DNA from: CADEDH01 sp963732695
GTDB taxonomy: Bacteria > Actinomycetota > Acidimicrobiia > Acidimicrobiales > SZUA-35
Direction: 5' to 3'
Assembly (NCBI GenBank): GCA_963732695.1
Contig: CAVTAP010000011.1
Coordinates: 33,355-97,354, forward strand
DNA length: 64,000 nt
A program made the position numbers and the translations under genes. The stretch's first letter is position 1, and every line of letters begins with the position of its first letter. Shown piece by piece: positions 58,367-64,000 of the stretch. The notes beneath the pieces are model-generated. The model was not told the origin of the DNA, searched no databases, and worked only from the letters and a program-made list of their open reading frames with translations.

Positions 58367-60661
58367 TCACTGGCCGAACGTGGGGAAGGTGAACGTGGGC
58401 CGGGGGATGGTGACACCGGGACCACCGTTGCCATTGCCTCCGCCGCCCCCGCCGTTGTTGCCGCCGCCATTGTTCCCGCCGCCGTTGTCGCCCCCGCCGT
58501 CGGGCGGAGCCACAGTGGCGGTGGTGGTGGTGACAGGACGGAAACAGTCGTTCGTGCCGTCGCCGTCGGAGTCGAACAGCTCGGTGGTACGGGAACCGGA
58601 GAAGTCGGCACCGGAGCAGAAGTCGATCTCGCCCTTGACCTTGAGGTACTTGCCGCCCTTGTACGGGTCGGGCGGGGTGAACTCCTTCGACTCCAGGCCC
58701 TGGTGCAGCTCGGCCATGTACTTCCCCCAGATCTCGGCCGGCAGCTCGCCCCCGAAGCCGCCCCGGCCGCTGGCCGTCCAACCCCGCTGGGCCCACTCCG
58801 GGAACTCGATTCGTACCTTGGCGTTCGGATCGCCCAGCCAGGTGGCGGTGGTGTACCAGTCGGTGAAGCCGACGAACCAGGCGTCCATGTTGTTCTGCGT
58901 GGTGCCGGTCTTACCGGCGGCGTGCTGCCCTTCGATGCGGGCCCGACGGCCGGTGCCTATCCCGCCCAGGGTCTGCACGTTGCCTTCCAGCACCTCGGCG
59001 ATCTGACGGGCCGTCTGGCTCGACACGGCCCGCTCCCCGTTGGGGCGGTGCTCGTAGATCACGTTGCCGTCGCGGTCCTCGATGCGCTCGATGTACCACG
59101 GCCGGTTGTACACCCCGTCGTTGGCGAAGGCGGCGTAGGCGCCGGCCATCTGGATCGGGGTGATCTCCTTGGAGCCCAGCGGCAGCGACAACACCGGCTG
59201 CATGTCGGTGCTGTCGACCCCGAGGCGGCTCGCCACCTCGATCACCTTGTCGTTGCCCACCACCTGGCCGAGACGGACGAAGGCGCAGTTGTTCGACTGC
59301 CGGGTGGCCACGGCGATGCTGCGCACCCCGCCGCCCCGGACCTCATTGGCGTCCACCTTGTAGGGGTCGGGCGTGCCGCCCGGGTTGGGGAAGCTGCAGG
59401 GCGAGTCGGTCCGCACCTGGTCCTCGGGGGTGTAGCCGTTCTCGAAGAGGGCGGCCAGCACGAACGGCTTCATCGATGAGCCGGGCTGTCGACGGCCTTG
59501 GGTGGCCAGGTCGTACTTCTCGGTCTGGAAGTCCGGCCCGCCCACCAGGGCCCGCACCGCACCGGTGTGGGAGTCGAGGGTGACCATGGCGGTGGTGAAC
59601 TCGGGGAGGCACTGGCCGTTGGGGTCGCCGCCGGCCTTCTGGCGGGTGAAGCAGTTGAGCCTGATGTTGGGCAGGCGCTCGTCACGGGCCTTGAGGGCGG
59701 CGGCCTGGGCCACCGGGTCGAACGTGGTGTAGATCTTCAAACCGCCCCGGTACACGGCGTTACGGCGCAGCTCTTTGTCGCCGCCCAGGATCGACGGGTC
59801 GTTCAGGACGAGCTCCAGCGCCTCCTGCACGAAGTAGTCGGTGGGTGCGGTGCTGAACGGCTTCTGACGTTCGGCCGGGAGGGGGGCCAGCTCGTAGGTG
59901 TCGGCCTCCTCCTTGGTGATGTGCCCGGTGGCCGCGAGGCGGTCGAGCACCACCTTGCGCCGCGCCCGGGCCGACTCGGGGAACAGGGTGGGATCGAACC
60001 CGCTGGGGTTGCGGATGATCCCGGCCAGCATCGCCGCCTCGGGCCATCCCAGCTCGCTGGCGTTGTTCTTGCCCCAGTACGTCTCGGCCGCCGCCTGCAC
60101 CCCGTAGGCCCCCGACCCGAAGTAGACGGTGTTGAGGTACCGCTCCAGGATCTCGTCCTTGGTCATCTGCCGCTCGAGGCGGAGGGCGTAGAAGGCCTCG
60201 GTGGTCTTGCGGTTCAGGTTCTGCTCCGGGGTGAGCAGGCTGTTCTTCACCAGCTGCTGGGTGATGGTGGAGCCCCCCTGGGCGATGCCGCCGGCGTTGA
60301 CGTTCTCCACCAGAGCCCGGAACGTGGCCCGGGGGTTGATCCCGTCGTGGTCGTAGAAGTCGGCGTCCTCGATGGTGAGGATGGCGTCTATCACCGGCTG
60401 CGGCACCTGGTCGAGCTTGATCGGCTCGCGGTTCTGTTCCTCGGCCAGCACGGTGAGGAAGGTGCCATCCTTGGCGTACATGGTGGACCGCTCGGCCAGC
60501 TCGTTGAGCTGCAACGTGGCAGCTGTCCCCTCGTTGGCGGTGAGGATGCGGACGGCCTGGGGCACGGCCACCAGGGTGGCCGTGGCGGCCACGGCGGCCA
60601 CCGCCGCCAGCACCAGGCCGAGAGACGTGAACCGCTTGATCAGCCGCAGAGCAATGAGCAC
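58367..60661 (-). CDS. Class A penicillin-binding protein (bifunctional transglycosylase/transpeptidase)
   Basis: A 764-residue envelope enzyme. One N-terminal membrane helix (about 9-33) is followed by a GT51 domain (about 60-235) with TIEDADFYDHDGINPRATFR and GGSTITQQLVKNSLL, and a transpeptidase domain with the SxxK serine in PGSSMKPFVLAALFE (about 395-409), SNN in TRQSNNCAFVRLGQ (about 463) and KTGT in HAAGKTGTTQNNMDAWFVGF (about 588-607). The C-terminal tail is Asp/Asn/Gly-rich with a PDGGG-like repeat. It polymerises and crosslinks peptidoglycan. The start is GTG 60661; there is no clear Shine-Dalgarno. Confidence 0.95.
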   Translation of the reverse strand: MLIALRLIKRFTSLGLVLAAVAAVAATATLVAVPQAVRILTANEGTAATLQLNELAERSTMYAKDGTFLTVLAEEQNREPIKLDQVPQPVIDAILTIEDADFYDHDGINPRATFRALVENVNAGGIAQGGSTITQQLVKNSLLTPEQNLNRKTTEAFYALRLERQMTKDEILERYLNTVYFGSGAYGVQAAAETYWGKNNASELGWPEAAMLAGIIRNPSGFDPTLFPESARARRKVVLDRLAATGHITKEEADTYELAPLPAERQKPFSTAPTDYFVQEALELVLNDPSILGGDKELRRNAVYRGGLKIYTTFDPVAQAAALKARDERLPNIRLNCFTRQKAGGDPNGQCLPEFTTAMVTLDSHTGAVRALVGGPDFQTEKYDLATQGRRQPGSSMKPFVLAALFENGYTPEDQVRTDSPCSFPNPGGTPDPYKVDANEVRGGGVRSIAVATRQSNNCAFVRLGQVVGNDKVIEVASRLGVDSTDMQPVLSLPLGSKEITPIQMAGAYAAFANDGVYNRPWYIERIEDRDGNVIYEHRPNGERAVSSQTARQIAEVLEGNVQTLGGIGTGRRARIEGQHAAGKTGTTQNNMDAWFVGFTDWYTTATWLGDPNAKVRIEFPEWAQRGWTASGRGGFGGELPAEIWGKYMAELHQGLESKEFTPPDPYKGGKYLKVKGEIDFCSGADFSGSRTTELFDSDGDGTNDCFRPVTTTTATVAPPDGGGDNGGGNNGGGNNGGGGGGNGNGGPGVTIPRPTFTFPTFGQ

Positions 60662-60711
60662 CGCCGGCCATCGTAGCCACCCACCGTGTCCAAGATGCGT
60701 TGGGCGGCGGG

Positions 60712-60826
60712 GAGCCGACGCAGGAGGCCCGGTGGGGTTGGGGCCCCGACGGGGATGGGGGAGCCGACGCAGGAGGCCCGGTGGGGTTGGGGCCCCGACG
60801 GGGATGGGGGAGCCGACGCAGGAGGC
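60712..60826. repeat. Two perfect 49-bp tandem repeats plus a 17-bp partial copy
   Basis: Identical 49-bp copies at 60712-60760 and 60761-60809 are followed by the first 17 bases of a third (60810-60826). Each contains TTGGGGCCCCGA, a small palindrome. The array lies in the 194-bp gap between the penicillin-binding protein start and the 3' end of the next gene, so it may affect that promoter or act as a terminator. Confidence 0.95.
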
Positions 60827-60855
60827 GCCGGGGGCGCAGCCCCCGTAGGACGCAG

Positions 60856-61860
60856 CTAGGCCCGGGCGGGCCAGTCGCCGACGGCGGCCATGGCGGACAG
60901 GACGGCCTCGGCCGGCCCCAGCGGGCCGTCGTCGTCGGAGATGGCCAGGCCGAGCAGGGGCGACCCGTCGGCCGCGTTGACCACCACGATCGTCACGACG
61001 GCCTGGTCGAGGCGGGTGCAGCCGGCGAAGGCCACGCTGTACGGCGGTCGGCCCAGGTGGGCCGCGGCCCGGGCTGCGGCCAGCTCGGGCCGGGGGCCGG
61101 TGGCGTAGCCCGTGCACCCGGGGGCGACACTGCCGGCCGCGGCCACCCCGACCTCGGCCCGCCAGCCGTCGCCGTCGGGTGTCACCGAGGCCGTCAGGCG
61201 ACGCCGGATGGCGAGCGGCCGGTCCCCCACCGCCACCGTCACCGAGCGGACCACCCGGACCAGCGTCGCCTGCTCGGCCGGGGTGAACGGGCGGGCCCGG
61301 ACCACGGCGACCACGAGGTCACCGGCATCGGACCGGCGCCGGCTGATCCAGCCGTGGTGGGGGCCGACCCGGATCGACGAGCAGATCGCCCCGTCCTGCC
61401 CGCCGGGGCCGGGCGGTGCGTCCGATGCCGGTTCGGGCGCCTCCAGCAGTCTCCAGAGCTGGCCGAACAGCTCGAAGGTGAATCCCGACGCCTCGTCCCA
61501 ACTGGGGGGTATGCGGCTCGACACCACTGGGGGCCGGTCGGGGTCCTCCCGGCGAACGAGGACCACGGCGTCGGCGTCGAACCCTTCGGCGATCACGGCC
61601 AATGCCGTGTCGACCACGAACTGGCGGACCCGGGGCGGGGTGACCGACGGCGTGGGGCCGAGCAGGCGCAGCAGGCCGGCCCCCGCCCGATCGGGTGACG
61701 CGGCCTGGCCGAGGATGCCGGAGAGGCCTCGGCCCAGGCCCCCTCCGGCCGGGGGCAGCGCATCGGCGCGGGCTGTGGACTGCAGCGCCACGGAGCGGCC
61801 TAAGCCGGTCGGGCGCGCGATGGGGCGGGCGAACGGGGCTGCGCCCCGCGGGGTGGACAT
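60856..61860 (-). CDS. Hypothetical protein with possible GAF-like region
   Basis: A 334-residue protein with a disordered N-terminus (about 1-75) and a globular part in which FVVDTALAVIAEGFDADAVV and IRVGPHHGWISRRRSDAGDL resemble the beginning and end of a GAF domain. A second alpha/beta part follows (AEVGVAAAGSVAPGCTGYAT to SPLLGLAISDDDGP). No catalytic motif is seen. ATG 61860 was preferred to GTG 61878 for its upstream AAGGG. It could be a small-molecule sensor, but this is weakly supported. Confidence 0.5.
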   Translation of the reverse strand: MSTPRGAAPFARPIARPTGLGRSVALQSTARADALPPAGGGLGRGLSGILGQAASPDRAGAGLLRLLGPTPSVTPPRVRQFVVDTALAVIAEGFDADAVVLVRREDPDRPPVVSSRIPPSWDEASGFTFELFGQLWRLLEAPEPASDAPPGPGGQDGAICSSIRVGPHHGWISRRRSDAGDLVVAVVRARPFTPAEQATLVRVVRSVTVAVGDRPLAIRRRLTASVTPDGDGWRAEVGVAAAGSVAPGCTGYATGPRPELAAARAAAHLGRPPYSVAFAGCTRLDQAVVTIVVVNAADGSPLLGLAISDDDGPLGPAEAVLSAMAAVGDWPARA

Positions 61861-61923
61861 GCGGCGGATGCCCTTCACCCTAGCGGCTGGGCTGTCCCCC
61901 CTTCCTGCCCCATCGGACGGAAT

Positions 61924-62664
61924 TCACCCCGTTGGACGGTCGCTCTTGCAGCTGATCGGAGCGGCGCGATCGATGTCGTCTTGCTGCCATTCAGCGGTCA
62001 GGAGTGGAAGCAGGGATGCCGGCTCGGCCAGGCTGACGTCGGCCGTTTCCTCCACTGCCTGCACCACACCCACCACCCGGCCGGCCCGGTCCACCACCGG
62101 CCCACCCGACCAGCCGGGGGCCACCGCCCGGTCGAGCAGGAGGAGCGGACGAGGCGAGCCGTAGGCCGTCCCGTCGACCGTGCGGGCCACCGCCGCCAAC
62201 CAGCGCAACCGCCCGCCCGTCCGACCCACGACCACCACCGGCGAGCCGTCGGCCGGCGCACGGGAGGCCAGCGCCAGGCCCCCACCGATTGTCGCCTCGT
62301 TGACCAACGGCGCACTGAACGCCAGGTCAGCGGCATCGAGTACTCCGACAACGGCCACCCGTCCCCGGATTCCCGGGCCGTCGAAGGCGAGCTCCGCCGC
62401 CCCCGAAACAAGATGCCCGCTCGTCACCACGCGACCCCCGATCACGAAGCCGCTGCCCGTCATCCCGCCGGCGCACGTCTCGGCCTCCACCCGAACGGTC
62501 GACTCCCCCACCCGGATGGCGATCGCCTCGATCTCGGCCTCGGTCAGGGGCGTCGGATCATCCGGGCGGGGTTGTTGCGCCACCGCCACGGCGCTCAGCG
62601 CCAAGCCGACCGAGAGCAGGGCGACGCCAGCAAGAACCGTCCCGATCACCCGCCACCAACGCAC
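61924..62664 (-). CDS. Trypsin-like (S1-fold) serine protease, membrane-anchored or secreted
   Basis: A 246-residue protein with an N-terminal membrane helix (about 6-29) and a compact trypsin-like domain. The catalytic triad is present: His in SGFVIGGRVVTSGHLVSG (about 82), Asp in VLDAADLAFSAP (about 116) and Ser in VAPGWSGGPVVDRAGRV (about 187). Cys63 and Cys near 239 could form a disulphide outside the cell. It resembles MarP-type periplasmic proteases but lacks a multi-helix membrane domain. The start is GTG 62664. Confidence 0.82.
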   Translation of the reverse strand: MRWWRVIGTVLAGVALLSVGLALSAVAVAQQPRPDDPTPLTEAEIEAIAIRVGESTVRVEAETCAGGMTGSGFVIGGRVVTSGHLVSGAAELAFDGPGIRGRVAVVGVLDAADLAFSAPLVNEATIGGGLALASRAPADGSPVVVVGRTGGRLRWLAAVARTVDGTAYGSPRPLLLLDRAVAPGWSGGPVVDRAGRVVGVVQAVEETADVSLAEPASLLPLLTAEWQQDDIDRAAPISCKSDRPTG

Positions 62665-62740
62665 GAATACACACGCTAGGAGTCGGATGGTGCTGCATGA
62701 ATGGGTGACGGATCACGCGTCGTCTAGGCCAGAAGACCTA

Positions 62741-62785
62741 GTTGTTCTTCTCAGTGTTGTTCTTCTCAGTGTCGTTCTCCTCAGT
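62741..62785. repeat. Three 15-bp tandem repeats at the end of the SCO6745-like gene
   Basis: GTTGTTCTTCTCAGT occurs at 62741-62755 and 62756-62770 and as GTCGTTCTCCTCAGT at 62771-62785 (two mismatches). The third copy contains the stop codon of the minus-strand gene. In a shifted minus frame the array encodes a T-E-K-N-N repeat, so it could be a remnant of coding sequence. Confidence 0.9.
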
Positions 62786-63527
62786 CGAGAGCGGCGCGGA
62801 TGGCGGTCACCAGCTCGACGAAACGGGGGCCCGACGCCCCGTCGAGGGCGGCGTAGGCCGGGGCACAGATCAGGCTGGTCAGCCGCTCCGCCTCGGCCCG
62901 GCCCGCCTCGTCGGCGGCGGGCCAGGGCTGAGGCCAGCCGAACCGCTCGGCCCCGGCGGTGCCGCCCCGCACCTGGTCGGGAGCGGCGAGGATGGCGGCC
63001 AGGGGCCCCAGGCCGCTGGCGTGGGCGGCCGAGATGTGGGCCCCACCCCGCATCTCGCGCAGCACGTTCAGGGTGACGGTGGCGGCCCCGGCGGGATCGC
63101 GGGGCGCCTCGAGCGCCCGCCAACCGGCGAACAGGGCACCGACCGAGGGCTGGGCGGCCTCGGCCACCCGGCGGGCCAGCGCCGTCGCCTCCACCAGGTC
63201 GGCCTCGGGCACGGCGGCCAGCGCGTCACGGCCCCAGGCGGCGGCGGCCTCGGCGTAGGCCCGGGCCGCCTCGCCGGCCGACAGTGCGGTCGGCCGGCCG
63301 TTCCAGTAGCGGTGGACCATCGGCGGATACATGAAGGCGATGCCGGCGGCGGCCACGTCGGCCCCCACATCGCCCAGCACCCCGGCGCGGCCGTTGACCC
63401 AGAAACCGAAGGGCAACTCGAGGCCGAGCTCGGTGGCCCGTTCGGCCGTGGCCGGGGCCAGCATCCACGCCCTACCGATCTCCAGGATGGGCTTGGCGGT
63501 GGCGTCGACGATCTCGAGGGGTGTCAT
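62781..63527 (-). CDS. SCO6745-family protein (function unknown)
   Basis: A 248-residue all-alpha protein resembling the SCO6745 family of actinobacteria: an N-terminal segment IGRAWMLAPATAERATELGL, followed by FWVNGRAGVLGDVGADVAAA and FMYPPMVHRYW, and a C-terminal half with MRGGAHISAAHASGLGPLAA (about 176-195). The family is a duplicated helical fold without known catalytic residues or established function. The ATG 63527 has no strong ribosome binding site. Confidence 0.7.
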   Translation of the reverse strand: MTPLEIVDATAKPILEIGRAWMLAPATAERATELGLELPFGFWVNGRAGVLGDVGADVAAAGIAFMYPPMVHRYWNGRPTALSAGEAARAYAEAAAAWGRDALAAVPEADLVEATALARRVAEAAQPSVGALFAGWRALEAPRDPAGAATVTLNVLREMRGGAHISAAHASGLGPLAAILAAPDQVRGGTAGAERFGWPQPWPAADEAGRAEAERLTSLICAPAYAALDGASGPRFVELVTAIRAALD

Positions 63528-63567
63528 GGGCGCCGACTGTAGATGGTTCGCTGCCGGCGAAACACCA

Positions 63568-63600
63568 GGAACCCGAAGGGTTCCCGTCCCCAGCGGGGAC
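63568..63600. repeat. Two adjacent triloop palindromes between divergent genes
   Basis: GGAACCC-GAA-GGGTTCC (63568-63584) and GTCCCC-AGC-GGGGAC (63586-63600) are perfect hairpins in the 161-bp gap between the SCO6745-like gene and the epoxide-hydrolase gene. They belong to the class of intergenic triloop palindromes seen elsewhere here. Confidence 0.7.
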
Positions 63601-63688
63601 ACGTAGACCGACACCCAATGTGTGCGCCGGGCCGGCCCGGTGAGCCAGAATGCTGCGACCGACGCCCACGAGGAGCCGACACCGAACC

Positions 63689-64000
63689 ATGGACAACAGC
63701 ATCCGTCCCTTCCGGATCGAGGCCAGCGACGCCGCCCTGGACGACCTGCGGGCCCGACTCCGGAACACCCGCTGGCCCGACGCCGAGCCGGTCGACGACT
63801 GGAGCCAGGGCACCCCGCTGGCCTACACCCAGGAGGTGTGCCGCTACTGGGCCGACACTTACAACTGGCACACCGGGAGGCTTCCCTCAACCGGTTCGAC
63901 CAGTTCGTCACCACCATCGACGGGGTCGACATCCACTTCATCCACCAGCGCTCGCCCCACCCCGACGCCATGCCGCTGGTGATCACCCACGGTTGGCCCG
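63689..64000 (+). pseudogene. Epoxide hydrolase (N-terminal part), frame break near 63872, cut by window edge
   Basis: The N-terminal EHN domain of an alpha/beta-hydrolase epoxide hydrolase: MDNSIRPFRIEASDAALDDL, RLRNTRWPDAEPVDDWSQG and YTQEVCRYWADTYNWH. From there the family sequence continues in a different frame, REASLNRFDQFVTTIDGVDI, then HFIHQRSPHPDAMPLVITHG with the HGW oxyanion motif at the window end. One base is missing around 63872, next to a C-run (CACACCGGG where CACACCCGGG is expected), so this is probably a homopolymer error. GAGGAG lies about 13 nt before the ATG. The catalytic Asp and His would lie beyond the window. Confidence 0.85.

Overview
This is a gene-dense, very GC-rich chromosomal segment of a high-GC actinobacterium, most likely an Acidimicrobiia-type lineage. 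The lineage is inferred from gene content, not from a marker-gene comparison: an mraZ-rsmH division-cluster start, DUF3040 and LppM neighbours, an mtrA-mtrB-lpqB operon, a mycofactocin locus with FadH/OYE partners, and several TANNNT -10 boxes placed 6-7 nt before start codons, as in leaderless actinobacterial genes. No phage, insertion sequence, CRISPR array, tRNA or 16S/23S rRNA was seen.

Layout. 1-12.7 kb: the left-reading start of the division/cell-wall cluster (mraZ, partial rsmH) with an MraZ box array and a perfect LexA-type palindrome upstream, then a lipoate-ligase-like gene, an HNH nuclease pair, a ROK kinase, a MoxR-DUF58-transglutaminase operon, DUF3040, an LppM-like lipoprotein, DNA polymerase IV and a NUDIX hydrolase. 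12.8-25.9 kb: inositol-phosphatase-like enzyme, MtrA/MtrB/LpqB-like signalling operon, 6-phosphofructokinase, glycerol kinase (frameshifted), aminotransferase, a degenerate SMC-like protein, an SRPBCC protein, a GT4 glycosyltransferase and queG (frameshifted). 26-27.6 kb: a BLUF blue-light sensor (frameshifted) and an MDR dehydrogenase.

27.6-50.8 kb is the most interesting part: a mycofactocin redox island in two pieces. The left piece holds mftA, mftB, mftC, a crotonase, two [4Fe-4S] FadH/OYE flavoenzymes, etfA and a convergent fixC. The right piece holds fixX, etfB, a MoxR ATPase, a VWA protein and the mycofactocin glycosyltransferase mftF. A complete glycogen cluster (glgB, glgC, glgA, glgX, glgP) lies between them. 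The genes suggest a peptide-derived redox cofactor made by MftABC and glycosylated by MftF, whose reduced form could be reoxidised through a dedicated EtfAB-FixC-FixX chain to quinone. mftD and mftE are not in the window.

50.8-64 kb: a 1,240-residue coiled-coil protein with a C-terminal NYN nuclease domain, a small zinc-ribbon partner, trpD (frameshifted), the RNase P RNA gene rnpB, a histidine phosphatase, a C4 zinc-ribbon coiled-coil protein, a class A penicillin-binding protein, a secreted-type serine protease, an SCO6745-family protein and the start of an epoxide-hydrolase gene running off the right edge.

Six otherwise well-conserved genes carry eight apparent frame breaks, seven of them in the same direction. 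This points first to assembly indels, so these genes may be intact in the organism. Intergenic DNA is rich in short perfect palindromes and tandem repeats, described individually below.
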